Below, in pieces: positions 34,153-43,748 of a stretch of DNA of 64,000 nucleotides. Numbering within the stretch: position 1 is the stretch's first letter; each line of letters starts with the position of its first letter. The notes under the pieces were generated by a model that saw only the letters and a list, made by a program, of their open reading frames with translations, did not search any database and was not told where the DNA came from. This stretch comes from DASVXQ01 sp046727955. GTDB lineage: Bacteria; Actinomycetota; CALGFH01. Location: contig JBKPDO010000182.1 in NCBI GenBank assembly GCA_046727955.1, positions 1 through 64,000 on the forward strand, given 5' to 3'. A program made the translations under genes and the position numbers.

Positions 34153-35226
34153 ATGCCAGCGGCTCCCCCCCACCGCCGCGCTCGGTCCTTGGTCGCCGGG
34201 CTGGCGGCGCTCACCCTGCTCGCCGGCTGCGGCCACAAGGCCAAGGCGCCGGCGGCACTTGGAACCACGTCCAGCGCGCCGACCAGCACAACAGTCGCTC
34301 CACCTCGGCCGGCGGTGTTCCCGCTCACCGGCCTGCCGGTGGGCGGCGCGACCGCGGCGGCGGCCCGGCCGGCCCTGTCGATCAAGGTCGAGAACACCCC
34401 GCCGGCCCGCCCCCAGGCCGGCCTGAACGCGGCCGACGTCGTCACCGAAGAGCTGGTCGAAGGCGGCATCACCCGCTTCTTCGTCACCTTCCAGTCCCAC
34501 GACGCCGCGCTGGTCGGGCCGGTCCGCTCGGCTCGGCCGGTCGATGCCGCCCTGCTGCGCCAGCTCGGCGGCGGACTATTCGGCTACGCGGGCGCCGCCC
34601 AGGGCGAGATCGCCCCCGTCAAGGCCTACTCGAACGCCGTGCTGCTCAGCCCGGACCAGGCGCCAGGCGCCTACTCGCGGTCGGCCAGCCGGCCAGCCCC
34701 CCACAACCTTTATACCTCGACCGCGCGGCTCTACCAGGCCGCCGACAGGCTGGGTGCCCGCCGGGGACCGCCCCCCGCCCTGTTCTCCTTCGCGGGAAAG
34801 GTGCCGGCTGGCGCCCACCCAGTCCAGACCGTGGCGGTGCCGTTCTCCCCGGTGGCCGACTACGTGGCGAGCTGGCGCTGGGACGCGAAGGCGGGCCTCT
34901 GGGACCGGTATCAGGGCGGCCAGCGGGCCACGGTGGCCAGCGGCGCCGGCGTGACCGCCACCAACCTGGTGGTGCTGCGGGTCAAGGTCGGCACCATTCC
35001 CGGGCTGGTCGACTCGCTCGGCAACCCCGACCCGAACGTCATCGTTGTCGGCCAGGGCGCCTGCTGGGTCTTCCGAGACGGCCGAGTCCTTATGGGGACC
35101 TGGCGACGGCCGGCCGTCGGCCAGGTGATGCGGCTCATCGGCCCGGGCGGGCAGACGATCCCGCTCCGCCCGGGCCGGACCTGGATTGAGCTGGAACCGG
35201 TCGGCTACGCGCCCAGGCAAGGCTGA
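34153..35226 (+). CDS. DUF3048 (YerB-like) lipoprotein
   Basis: 357 residues from ATG 34153. The signal peptide ends in lipobox LTLLAGC, then a Thr-rich linker. The DUF3048 N-terminal domain shows RPALSIKVENTPPARPQAGL and ADVVTEELVEGGITRFFVTF; the C-terminal part contains DPNVIVVGQGACWVFRDGRV and the LRPGRTWIELEP ending of the family. YerB-type lipoproteins are widespread in Gram-positives and biochemically uncharacterised. The stop codon lies inside a 26-bp tandem repeat. Confidence 0.87.
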   Translation: MPAAPPHRRARSLVAGLAALTLLAGCGHKAKAPAALGTTSSAPTSTTVAPPRPAVFPLTGLPVGGATAAAARPALSIKVENTPPARPQAGLNAADVVTEELVEGGITRFFVTFQSHDAALVGPVRSARPVDAALLRQLGGGLFGYAGAAQGEIAPVKAYSNAVLLSPDQAPGAYSRSASRPAPHNLYTSTARLYQAADRLGARRGPPPALFSFAGKVPAGAHPVQTVAVPFSPVADYVASWRWDAKAGLWDRYQGGQRATVASGAGVTATNLVVLRVKVGTIPGLVDSLGNPDPNVIVVGQGACWVFRDGRVLMGTWRRPAVGQVMRLIGPGGQTIPLRPGRTWIELEPVGYAPRQG

Positions 35227-35291
35227 GCCGGTGTCCCAGTAGGCAAGGCTGAGCCGGTGTCCCAGTAGGCAAGGCTGAGCCGGTGTCCCAG
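35217..35291. repeat. 26-bp tandem repeat across the DUF3048 stop
   Basis: Three copies (last partial) of a 26-base unit containing CTGAGCCGGTGTCCCAG. The first copy supplies the last codons and TGA of the lipoprotein gene. The unit is not a multiple of three. Confidence 0.93.
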
Positions 35292-35772
35292 CCAGCCGCC
35301 TGCTCCGAAAGCACAGTCACGACGTCGAAGGGCTGGGCGAAGTCGGTGTGTGAGCCTGGCGGCGAGGCCGCGCCACGCGGCGTCGGCTCCGGCGACGGCG
35401 ACGTGGCTCTGCACTCACCGATCGCGGCCCGGCGCGCGCGCTCCAGGTCCGCCCGTCCAGTTCGTCCCACAGCGTCACCGGCGAGTACCTCCTTTGTCAG
35501 GAGGAGCCTTGTGCCCGGCACCTGATACAACACGGCGATGCTGAGCTTGGTCAGCATGACGGCTCGGCCCGGCTGCCAGCTGTAACCACTGGCACAGCTG
35601 GCAGGTGACGTTCGACACTGCTGTGCGCAGCTTCTCGGCCAGCACCTGCTCGCGGCGGGCACCAGGGACCGCCTCGATTCGGGTTGACCGTGGCGGGCGG
35701 GTTTGCGAGCCTCTTCAGGCCGGGTGTCGCCCAACGGGGAGACGCAACCGGCGGCCGGATGGGGAGGTCCTG
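35292..35772 (-). other. Gap with possible broken minus-strand gene
   Basis: On the minus strand, an AGGAGG-preceded GTG near 35488 opens MTLWDELDGRTWSARAG; another frame continues SHVAVAGADAAWRGLAARLT. Together they look like a small frameshifted gene, but I cannot name it. Upstream the fragments LAEKLRTAVSNVTCQL and MLTKLSIAVLYQVPG also look coding. Confidence 0.3.
35573..35604. promoter_or_regulatory. 11-bp perfect inverted repeat
   Basis: CTGCCAGCTGT and ACAGCTGGCAG are separated by ten bases, 170 bases before the second propeller gene. It could be an operator or a terminator for the minus-strand remnant. Confidence 0.45.
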
Positions 35773-37467
35773 ATGAGATCTCGCTGGCTTGTTTCTCTTA
35801 GTGCTCTGGCCATGGCGCTTGCCGTTGCCTTCAGCTTCAGCGGTCCGGCGTTCGGAACCAGCGCCAACGTCCGGGTCACCCGCGACAGCGTGACTTCGAG
35901 CTACCTGCGCTACGACGGCTCCAGCGACGCCACGACCACGGCGTGCAGCACCGGGCGACGCTCGCAGAACGAGCCGACGGTGGCGGTCAACCCCCACAAT
36001 CCCCAAGTCATCGTCGCGGGGTCGAACGACTATTGCGCCCAGATCGTCAACGGCGACGTGTGGACGGGCTACTACCGCTCAACCAACGGCGGGTCCAGCT
36101 GGCACGACAGCCTGGTGCCCGGCTATCCGGCCGACTCGTCGGCGGCGGGGGTTGCCTCCCCGGTGCATGGGACCTGCGGCGCGGCTGGCGACCCGTCCCA
36201 GGCCTTCGACCGCGACGGCCGCCTGTTCTACGCCTTCATCTGCTTCAACCGCGCCAAGCCCATCAACGGCGGGGTGTTCGTGGCCCGCTACACCGGTGAC
36301 GGCGCGGCCTACGACCGGACCGTCCTGGTCAAGCGCGGGACGCCCTCCGGGCTGTTCTCTGCCGGGCTGTTCCAGGACAAGATCAACCTGACCGTCGACC
36401 AGACCACCGGGCCGTCGTCCGGCAACGTGTACGTGGCCTGGTCGCAGTACGACGGCTTCGCCCCCAACAACGCCGTGCTGTTCTCCCGCTCCACCGACCA
36501 CGGTCTGACGTTCTCCGACCCGGTCCGGGTCACGCCGGTGGCGCTCGGCACCGCCTCCTTCGCCGATCTGGCGGTGGGCCCTGACGGCGCGGTGTACCTG
36601 GCGTTCCTGACCTACCCGTCGTCGTCCAACCCGAGCAGCGACGTGTGGCTGTCGAAGTCCACCGACGGCGGGGCGTCCTTCGGCCGGACATCGCACGTCG
36701 CGACCATCGTGCTGTCCGACTCCAACCAGTACAGCGGCAACGGGGTCGAGTCCTGCGGCGACGGACCGCTCGCCTGCCCGAGCGGACTCACGTTCTCCCG
36801 GTTCTTCAGCGCTCCGGCGGTCGCCGCGGACGCCACTGGCGTGCACGTGGTCTGGGGCGCGGAGCTAGCGAGTGGGCAGTCCAAGATCTTCGTCCGCAAC
36901 TCGCCGAGTGGGACCACCTGGCCGGCCCCTGCCACCACGCTCGATACTGTCTCCATGGGCCACCAGTGGACCCCGGACATCGCCTCGGCCAACGGAGTGA
37001 TCACCGTGGTCTTCTACGACTCCAGGGCCGACCCGGCGTACGCAACGAACCTGCCGCCGGGCAACACCGCCAACGGGCAGAACTCCGGCGACGTCGTCAA
37101 CACCTTCGTGGCCAAGTCCAGCAACGGCGGCGCGGGCTGGAGCGAGACCCAGATCTCCACGGCGGGCAGCAACTTCGGCTGGGAGACCCACGGATCCCGG
37201 CGGGTCGGGTTCTGGGGCGACTACATCTACATCTCGGCGGTCGGCGGCACCGTCGTCGCTACCTGGACCGATTCGCGCGACCTGGTGCCGGGCACCGACC
37301 CGCGCGAGACCGGCGCGGACGACGACCACGACGGCTTCGACGTCTACCAGCCGTGCACCTATGTGCCCAACGACATCAACGCCGCGTCCTACTCATCCCC
37401 GACCGTCGGCGATCCGTGCCTGTCACAGGGAGGGCTGGACCAGAACATCTACGCTGCGGGCGCCTGA
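35773..37467 (+). CDS. Secreted Asp-box beta-propeller, second paralogue
   Basis: 564 residues from ATG 35773 (GGGGAGG upstream). Signal peptide MRSRWLVSLSALAMALAVAF with cleavage near FG-TS. Propeller motifs: STNGGSSWHDS, STDHGLTFSD, STDGGASFGRT, SSNGGAGWSET, and blade strands such as SGNVYVAWSQYDGFAPNNAV. Paired cysteines fit an extracellular protein. NEPTVAVNPHNPQVIVAGSN near residue 65 is the conserved entry blade of exo-sialidase-like proteins of unknown substrate. Related to 16181 and 56592. It is followed 58 bases later by the P450 gene in the same direction. Confidence 0.83.
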   Translation: MRSRWLVSLSALAMALAVAFSFSGPAFGTSANVRVTRDSVTSSYLRYDGSSDATTTACSTGRRSQNEPTVAVNPHNPQVIVAGSNDYCAQIVNGDVWTGYYRSTNGGSSWHDSLVPGYPADSSAAGVASPVHGTCGAAGDPSQAFDRDGRLFYAFICFNRAKPINGGVFVARYTGDGAAYDRTVLVKRGTPSGLFSAGLFQDKINLTVDQTTGPSSGNVYVAWSQYDGFAPNNAVLFSRSTDHGLTFSDPVRVTPVALGTASFADLAVGPDGAVYLAFLTYPSSSNPSSDVWLSKSTDGGASFGRTSHVATIVLSDSNQYSGNGVESCGDGPLACPSGLTFSRFFSAPAVAADATGVHVVWGAELASGQSKIFVRNSPSGTTWPAPATTLDTVSMGHQWTPDIASANGVITVVFYDSRADPAYATNLPPGNTANGQNSGDVVNTFVAKSSNGGAGWSETQISTAGSNFGWETHGSRRVGFWGDYIYISAVGGTVVATWTDSRDLVPGTDPRETGADDDHDGFDVYQPCTYVPNDINAASYSSPTVGDPCLSQGGLDQNIYAAGA

Positions 37468-37525
37468 GCTCGCGCCAATCGGCGCTGTCGGGGCGCGTTC
37501 ACCGGACCAGAGGAGCGAGGTGCCG

Positions 37526-38782
37526 ATGTCCACGAGCGACACGCTCGCGTTCAACCCGTTCCTGCCCGAGGTCCACGAGGACCCCTACCCGCTGTATCAC
37601 CGGCTGCGCGCGGAGGACCCGGTCAACCGCAGCCCGCTTGGCTTGTGGGTCCTCACCCGCCACGCCGACGTCCTGGCGGTGCTGCGCGATCCGCGCATGA
37701 GCCGGGACCCGCGCCACTCCGAGCGGTTCGAGCTGCTGCGGTCGTCGGCCGAGGTGGACCAGCTGCTCGCCTCCGAGGAGGCCGCGCCGTCGATGCTGTT
37801 CGTCGACCCGCCCGACCACACCAGGCTGCGGGCGCTGGTCAACAAGGCGTTCACGCCCGCGGCGGTTGAGCGGCTGCGGCCTGGGGTCGAGGCGATCGTC
37901 GCCGGGCTGCTCGACCGGGTCGCCGGCACGGGCACGATGGACGTCGTCGAGGACCTCGCCTACCCGCTGCCGGTCACGGTCATCTGCGAGCTGTTCGGCG
38001 TCCCCGAGGCCGACCGGGATCGGTTCCGGGCCTGGTCACGCGAGCTGGTCCGCCTGCTCGACCCGCTGGTGGCCGCGGACGCGCTCGAGCGGGCGCTGCA
38101 GGCGCGGCTCGCGCTGCGTGGCTACCTGCGCGAGCTGGTCGGCGAGCGGCGCGCCCGCCCCACCGGCGACCTGCTCACGGCGCTGATCGCCGCCGAGGAT
38201 CAGGGCCACTCTCTCAGCGAGGCCGAGCTTGTGTCGATGTGCGTGCTGTTGCTGGTGGCCGGCCACGAGACGACCGTCAACCTCATCGCCAACGGCACGC
38301 TCGCGCTGCTCCGCCACCCCAAGGCACGGGCCAGCCTCCAGGCTGACCCCACGCTCGCCGGCAGCGCGGTCGAGGAGCTGCTCCGCTACGACAGCCCGGT
38401 ACAGTTCACCAGCAGGCACGCACTGGCCGACCTGGACATCGGCGGCGTCCGCGTCCGCGCCAGCGAGACGGTCGTCGCGGTGCTCGGCGCCGCCAACCGC
38501 GACCCCGCCCAGTTCCCCGACCCCGACCGCCTCGACCTGGCCCGCGCACCCAACCGCCATATCGCCTTCGGCGGCGGCATCCACTTCTGCCTGGGTGCGC
38601 CGCTGGCCCGCATGGAGGCCCGCATCGCGATCCCCGCGCTGCTGGCGCGCCTGCCCGGCCTGGCGCTGGGCCCGCAGCCACCGGCCCGCCGCGACACCGT
38701 CACGCTCCGCGGCCTCGCGAGCCTGCCGGTCACCTTTCCGGCCCCGAGCGGCCGGGACTCCGTCCGCCCGGCGGCACCTTGA
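37526..38782 (+). CDS. Cytochrome P450 monooxygenase
   Basis: 418 residues from ATG 37526 (GAGGAGCGAGG upstream). I-helix oxygen-activation motif AGHETT near residue 250, K-helix ExxR in VEELLRYDSPVQ, and heme loop FGGGIHFCLGAPLAR with the ligand Cys near residue 356. Soluble, full-length bacterial class, resembling CYP107/CYP105-like enzymes that hydroxylate small or secondary metabolites. No ferredoxin gene is adjacent, so redox partners come from elsewhere. Confidence 0.95.
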   Translation: MSTSDTLAFNPFLPEVHEDPYPLYHRLRAEDPVNRSPLGLWVLTRHADVLAVLRDPRMSRDPRHSERFELLRSSAEVDQLLASEEAAPSMLFVDPPDHTRLRALVNKAFTPAAVERLRPGVEAIVAGLLDRVAGTGTMDVVEDLAYPLPVTVICELFGVPEADRDRFRAWSRELVRLLDPLVAADALERALQARLALRGYLRELVGERRARPTGDLLTALIAAEDQGHSLSEAELVSMCVLLLVAGHETTVNLIANGTLALLRHPKARASLQADPTLAGSAVEELLRYDSPVQFTSRHALADLDIGGVRVRASETVVAVLGAANRDPAQFPDPDRLDLARAPNRHIAFGGGIHFCLGAPLARMEARIAIPALLARLPGLALGPQPPARRDTVTLRGLASLPVTFPAPSGRDSVRPAAP

Positions 38783-38840
38783 CGAGCCCCGTCGACCCAG
38801 TCACCGCCAGCTCGGCAGCGAGGAGGACGGAGGCGAGCAG

Positions 38841-41800
38841 GTGAACGTCCTTCACGGCAGCTGGTCGGCGGCCCAGGAGCTGTGCCTGTGGGCCGAGGAC
38901 TCGACGCTCCCGGCCAAGGCTACCGGCCGGCGTGGCCGGCCATCGCGGGAGGCTCCGGCCCCCGCGCACCCATTCGCCTGCCCGGCGGAACGGCTTCGCG
39001 AAACCATCGCGCTCGGCGCTGTGGGCGCACCTGTCGCGGGGCTGGGCGGGAAGGCGGAGGCGCGCGAACTGACGCTCCTGCTGCCGTCGGTTGCGTCCGG
39101 GCCGCTGGCCTCGCCAGAGCTGGTCCGCGAGCCTATGCAGACCGGACGGGGCGCGGCGGCCGGCGCGACCAGGCGCGGCCTGGTGCTCGCGCCTTGGCGG
39201 GTGCCGGCACTCGCCGTTGACGCCGCTGCGGCCCTTGAGCTGCTTGTGTACCTCGCGGCCGATGGCACCACAGACCCAGCCGCCGTTCCGGTCGGGACAT
39301 CGCTGCGCTTCCTGGCCGAGCTGACCCGGCTGGCGCTCGACCTGGTGGGCAGGGGACGGGTCCTGCCGGCGCTGGTCGACGAGCGCGGCTGCCTGGCCGC
39401 CCGCTGGCGCCCCGTCGTGAGCGGTCAGGACGCCGAGCGGCTGCAGGCGCTGGTCCGCGCGATGCCGCCGGTCTGCCGAGCCGAGCAGAGGGACCGCTCC
39501 CTCGAGGGCCGCCAGTCCGCCGACCTGGTCGGCGACGCGCTGGACGCCCTCGCCGATGCCGCCGTCCGGTGGGCCGTTGCCGACGTGGCCACGAGCGGCC
39601 CAGCGGCCTGGCCCCTCGTGGGCCGCCGGCGGGGCGGCCGGCAGGGCCGGCGGTCTGCCGCCGAGCTGGCGACCGAGACCTGGCTGCAGGGTCTCGCCGC
39701 AGCCAGCCCGCGGGTCGAGGTCGACGCGGCCAGCGCGGCTTGGTTGCGCGAGACCCTTGACGCCTGGCGTGGCTCCGCGGTGCCACCGGCCGGTCCGTTA
39801 CGGACCTGCTTCCGGCTGGTGGAGCCCGCCGGCGAGCCGCCAGAGGAGCGTTGGCGGCTCGAGCTGTTGCTGCAGGCGACCGACGAGCCGAGCCTGCTCG
39901 TGCCCGCGACGCAAGTGTGGGGTGCGGGCGACTCGCTCACCGCGCTCGCCCGGCGCGTCGACCACCCGCAAGAGCGGCTCCTGACCGACCTTGGCCGGGC
40001 GAGCCGCCTATACCCTGAACTGGAGGGAGCGCTTCGCGTCGCCAGGCCCGCCGGGCTGGAGCTGGACGCGGCCGGCGCCCAGCGGTTCCTCCGCGAGGCC
40101 GCGCCCATGCTGACCGAGGCTGGCTTCGGTGTGCTGCTCCCGTCCTGGTGGGACCGGCCCCGCGCCCGCATCGGGATGCGCATGACCGCTCGCGGCGCGG
40201 GCCAAGGATCCGCCAAGTCCGCGGGGCTCGGGCTCGAGACACTGATCGACTACCAATGGGAGCTCGCGCTGGGAGAGGAGCCGCTGACCGCCGAGGAGAT
40301 GGCGGAGCTGGCCCGGCTGAAGATCCCGCTGGTGCGGTTGCGCGGCCAGTGGGTGGAGCTGGACCCGCAGGCGCTCGCCCGCGGCCTGGACTTCCTGGAG
40401 CGGCGCGGAGCCGGCACGATGCCTGCGTCGGAGGCGCTCCGAGTCGGCCTCGGCCTGGCGGACGAGCCCGTGCCCGATCTCCCGGTGACCGGAGTCCAGG
40501 CCACCGACTGGCTCGGTGACCTCCTCTCGGACCAGGCTGAGCGCCGCCTGGAGCCGATGAGCACCCCGGTCGGGTTCGCAGGCCAGCTCCGCCCCTATCA
40601 GGAGCGCGGCCTCGCCTGGCTCGCTTTCCTCGGCAGCCTCGGGCTCGGCGCCTGCCTCGCCGACGACATGGGCCTCGGCAAGACCGTCCAGCTCCTCGCG
40701 CTGCTGGTCGCGGAGCGGACCCAGGCCGGCGGTGGACGGCCCAGGCCGACGCTGCTCGTCTGCCCCATGTCAGTGGTGGGCAACTGGCAGCGCGAGGCCG
40801 AGCGGTTCGCGCCGGACCTCGCGGTCCACGTGCATCACGGCGCCGAGCGGCTGGCCGGGGAGGAGCTCACGCGTGCCGTCGCCAGCGCCAACCTGGTCCT
40901 CACCACCTACGGGCTGGCCGTCAGAGACCAGGAGGCCCTCGCCGCGATCGACTGGGGCCGCGTCGTCCTCGACGAGGCCCAGAACATCAAGAACGCCGCC
41001 GCCAAGCAGGCGCGGGCGGTCCGCGCCTTGACAGCCGGCCAGCGCGTCGCGCTGAGCGGCACGCCGGTCGAGAACCGCCTGGCCGAGCTCTGGTCGATCA
41101 TGGAATTCCTGAACCCCGACCTGCTCGGGTCGGCGGGCGCGTTCCGCAGCCGCTACGCCGTCCCGATCGAGCGGGACGGCGACCGGCAGGCCGCCACACA
41201 ATTGCGGCGCGCAACTCAGCCGTTCCTCCTGCGCCGCCTCAAGACCGACCGGTCGATCATCGCCGATCTGCCCGCCAAGCTGGAGATGAAGCTGCTCTGC
41301 AACCTCACCGCAGAGCAGGCCTCGCTGTACCAGGCGGTGGTCGACGACATGCTCGCCAGGATCGAGGAGAGCGAGGGCATCGAGCGCAAGGGCCTGGTCC
41401 TGGCGACCATGAGCAAGCTCAAGCAGGTCTGCAACCACCCCGCGCAGCTCTTGCGGGACGGCTCACGGCTCCCCGGTCGCTCAGGCAAGCTCGCCCGGCT
41501 CGAGGAGATCCTCGAGGAGGTGCTGGCCGGTGGCGACAAGGCCCTCTGCTTCACCCAGTTCGCCGAGCTGGGCGAGTTGCTGCGTGCCCACCTCAACGGC
41601 CGGTTCGGCCGCGAGGTGCTGTTCCTGCACGGCGGCACGACCAGGCGGCAGCGTGACGCGATGGTCGCCCGCTTCCAGGACGAGCCGGAGCCGGCGCTGT
41701 TCGTGGTGTCCCTGAAGGCGGGCGGCACCGGCCTGAACCTGACCGCCGCCAACCACGTGATCCACTTCGACCGCTGGTGGAACCCGGCGGTGGAAGAGCA

Positions 41801-42020
41801 GGCAACCGACCGCGTCTTCCGCATCGGCCAGCGCAAGGACGTGCAGGTCCGCAAGTTGGTCTGCATCGGCACGCTGGAGGAGCGCATCGACGCCCTGATC
41901 GAGGAGAAGAAGGCGCTCGCCGAGCTGGTCGTGGGCAGTGGCGAGGGCTGGCTCACCGAGCTGTCCACCGAGCAGCTCCGTGAGCTGGTGGCGCTCGACC
42001 CCGAAGCGGTAAGCGAGTAG
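38841..42020 (+). CDS. SNF2/SWI2-family helicase
   Basis: 1059 residues from GTG 38841, seven bases after GGAGG. The N-terminal 550 residues include the SNF2-associated bacterial domain (PPEERWRLELLLQATDEPSL, VLLPSWWDRPRARIGM). The motor follows: motif I DDMGLGKTVQ near residue 608, Ia LLVCPMSVVGNWQ, II VVLDEAQNIKN, III SGTPVENRLAELW, then the second RecA lobe with LHGGTTRRQRD, SLKAGGTGLNLT and VI ATDRVFRIGQ. It is a dsDNA translocase, like mycobacterial HelZ. The SWIM protein gene starts nine bases downstream, so the two probably act together. Confidence 0.95.
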   Translation: MNVLHGSWSAAQELCLWAEDSTLPAKATGRRGRPSREAPAPAHPFACPAERLRETIALGAVGAPVAGLGGKAEARELTLLLPSVASGPLASPELVREPMQTGRGAAAGATRRGLVLAPWRVPALAVDAAAALELLVYLAADGTTDPAAVPVGTSLRFLAELTRLALDLVGRGRVLPALVDERGCLAARWRPVVSGQDAERLQALVRAMPPVCRAEQRDRSLEGRQSADLVGDALDALADAAVRWAVADVATSGPAAWPLVGRRRGGRQGRRSAAELATETWLQGLAAASPRVEVDAASAAWLRETLDAWRGSAVPPAGPLRTCFRLVEPAGEPPEERWRLELLLQATDEPSLLVPATQVWGAGDSLTALARRVDHPQERLLTDLGRASRLYPELEGALRVARPAGLELDAAGAQRFLREAAPMLTEAGFGVLLPSWWDRPRARIGMRMTARGAGQGSAKSAGLGLETLIDYQWELALGEEPLTAEEMAELARLKIPLVRLRGQWVELDPQALARGLDFLERRGAGTMPASEALRVGLGLADEPVPDLPVTGVQATDWLGDLLSDQAERRLEPMSTPVGFAGQLRPYQERGLAWLAFLGSLGLGACLADDMGLGKTVQLLALLVAERTQAGGGRPRPTLLVCPMSVVGNWQREAERFAPDLAVHVHHGAERLAGEELTRAVASANLVLTTYGLAVRDQEALAAIDWGRVVLDEAQNIKNAAAKQARAVRALTAGQRVALSGTPVENRLAELWSIMEFLNPDLLGSAGAFRSRYAVPIERDGDRQAATQLRRATQPFLLRRLKTDRSIIADLPAKLEMKLLCNLTAEQASLYQAVVDDMLARIEESEGIERKGLVLATMSKLKQVCNHPAQLLRDGSRLPGRSGKLARLEEILEEVLAGGDKALCFTQFAELGELLRAHLNGRFGREVLFLHGGTTRRQRDAMVARFQDEPEPALFVVSLKAGGTGLNLTAANHVIHFDRWWNPAVEEQATDRVFRIGQRKDVQVRKLVCIGTLEERIDALIEEKKALAELVVGSGEGWLTELSTEQLRELVALDPEAVSE

Positions 42021-42029
42021 GAGGCAGCG

Positions 42030-42980
42030 ATGGCAGGCTCCTGGGACGAGTGGCCGCCGCGCTCGCGGCCCCGGCGGGTCGAGGGCGGCGTCAAGGCACG
42101 CAGCCGTCGTGGCCAGATCGGCGAGACGTGGTGGTCGCGGCGGTTCATCGCCATTCTGGAGGCGCTCGGCATGGGCCCCCGGCTGCAGCGTGGTCGCGCC
42201 TACGCCCGCGCCGGGCAGGTCCTGGACCTGGCGGTCGTGCCGGGGATCGTCAGCGCCCGCGTGCAGGGCTCGCGGCCGAGCCCGTATCGCGTCCGCATCG
42301 CGCTCCCCCGGTTCGCTGAGGCGGACTGGGCTCGCGTTGAGTCGGCGCTCGCCACACGCGCGCTGTACAGCGCCAAGTTGCTGGCCGGCGAGCTGCCGCA
42401 CAGTATCGAGGAGGTCTTCGCCAGCTGCGGGCTGTCGCTCTTCCCCGCGAGCGCCTCCGACCTCGAGATGTCCTGCTCATGCCCGGATTGGGCGGTGCCG
42501 TGCAAGCACATCGCCGCGACCTTCTACCTGCTTGCCGAGGCGTTCGACCGCGACCCGTTCCTGCCGCTCGCCTGGCGAGGCCGAGACCGGGACGACCTCC
42601 TCGCCCGCCTGCGCGGCCTGCGCGCTCTGACCAGCCCCGCGGCGGGTGTGTCCGGTAGCGCCGACGACGGTCGCCAGGACCGCGGCGCCACCGGGGAGCC
42701 GCCGCTGGCCGAGCAGCTCGACCGCTTCTGGGTACCGCGGGGCGACCTCGCCGCCTACCGCGGCGCGGCCTCCGCCGCCGCCCCCGATCTCCTCCTCCAC
42801 CAGCTCGAGCCTCCTGCCGTCCAGGTCGGGCAACAGTCCCTCACAGAGCTGCTCCTCCCCGCCTACCGCGCAATGGCCGAGGCGCGAATGCGCATTGTCG
42901 AGACGATCGGAGATATTGCTCCCTTGCGGCGGACTGGGCTGCCGGGGCGGACTCCCATGAAGGACTCTGGCGCCAGTTGA
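42030..42980 (+). CDS. SWIM zinc-finger protein, partner of the SNF2 helicase
   Basis: 316 residues, ATG preceded by GGAGGCAGCG, nine bases after the helicase stop. The SWIM motif C-x-C-x(n)-C-x-H is visible as CSCPDWAVPCKHIAA near residue 150, inside the usual surroundings (TWWSRRFIAILEAL at the N-terminus, YLLAEAFDRDPF after). SWIM domains bind DNA or proteins; this pairing with SNF2 helicases is common in actinobacteria and its role is not established, with DNA repair or foreign-DNA handling being candidates. Confidence 0.92.
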   Translation: MAGSWDEWPPRSRPRRVEGGVKARSRRGQIGETWWSRRFIAILEALGMGPRLQRGRAYARAGQVLDLAVVPGIVSARVQGSRPSPYRVRIALPRFAEADWARVESALATRALYSAKLLAGELPHSIEEVFASCGLSLFPASASDLEMSCSCPDWAVPCKHIAATFYLLAEAFDRDPFLPLAWRGRDRDDLLARLRGLRALTSPAAGVSGSADDGRQDRGATGEPPLAEQLDRFWVPRGDLAAYRGAASAAAPDLLLHQLEPPAVQVGQQSLTELLLPAYRAMAEARMRIVETIGDIAPLRRTGLPGRTPMKDSGAS

Positions 42981-43018
42981 CCAGGACGTGCAGCAACGAG
43001 CGGTTGGGCGGCAACTCC

Positions 43019-43450
43019 TTACTCCAGGTTCCGCCCTTCGAGCGGCCCAGCTCCGTCGTCGATCCTCGTCGCACCGAGCATGTTGGCGGGCAGGTCATTT
43101 CCGTCGATTGTGCCGCCGCCCCCAGCGAGCACGTCCACGGCGACGGCCCCGTTGTCGTTGATCTGATTACCCCGGGCCATCACGCGGCCATTCGTCCCGA
43201 TCACGATTCCGGCGCCGCCGTTTTGGACGATCACGTTGTCGTCGATCATCCCCACGCCCTCGATCACTACGATGCCGTCGTTCGGATGGCCGTAGACCGC
43301 GTTCCGCTGCACCTCGGCCTGGCCCCCCTGGACCCATACTCCGGCTCGGGCACTGCCGAAGATGCGATTCCGTTCGATGGTGGCCGTCGCTCCGCCGTGG
43401 ACGAAGACGCCCGATCGACTCCCGGATCCGCCCTCCCCGTCCCTCTCGCT
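43019..43450 (-). pseudogene. Parallel beta-helix protein fragment
   Basis: Repeats of about 22 residues are visible, for example ATIERNRIFGSARAGVWVQG, AEVQRNAVYGHPNDGIVVIE, GMIDDNVIVQNGGAGIVIGT and NQINDNGAVAVDVLAGGGG, the N-x-(I/V) ladder of right-handed beta-helices (pectate-lyase-like). The frame is open upstream to about 43470 with no convincing start, so the N-terminus is missing. No catalytic residues or signal peptide are seen. Confidence 0.65.
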
Positions 43451-43466
43451 TGAATGAATCGGCGGG

Positions 43467-43748
43467 CTACGCGTCGACGACGATGTTGTACCTGCTCAGG
43501 CCCCTCGCCGACTTAACCACAAGGCGGAAAGGGCCCGTCCAGCGGGGAGTAATGACGCAGTACGCGTCGCTCGCCGTGCTGATGTCCTCCGTGACCAGGT
43601 TCCCGTTCTCGTCGAAGATGTAAAGGTCGAAGTCCACGCCTGGCTCTTCCGGGCGGACGTAGATTCGGTGCTGGATACCCCCTCGCATGGCGATATCGAA
43701 ATACTCACTAGCCCCCGGGCCGAGGACTCCTTCACCAATCAGCGCCAT
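43467..43748 (-). CDS. Small beta-sandwich protein (PPC-like)
   Basis: 93 residues from ATG 43748 after GGGAGGGAGAG. The sequence alternates strands (GASEYFDIAMRGGIQHRIYV, VDFDLYIFDENGNLV, GPFRLVVKSARGLSRYNIVV), like bacterial pre-peptidase C-terminal domains, which sit on secreted proteins. No signal peptide is seen. The downstream beta-helix fragment overlaps its end, so the two may once have been one export-related unit. Confidence 0.65.
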   Translation of the reverse strand: MALIGEGVLGPGASEYFDIAMRGGIQHRIYVRPEEPGVDFDLYIFDENGNLVTEDISTASDAYCVITPRWTGPFRLVVKSARGLSRYNIVVDA

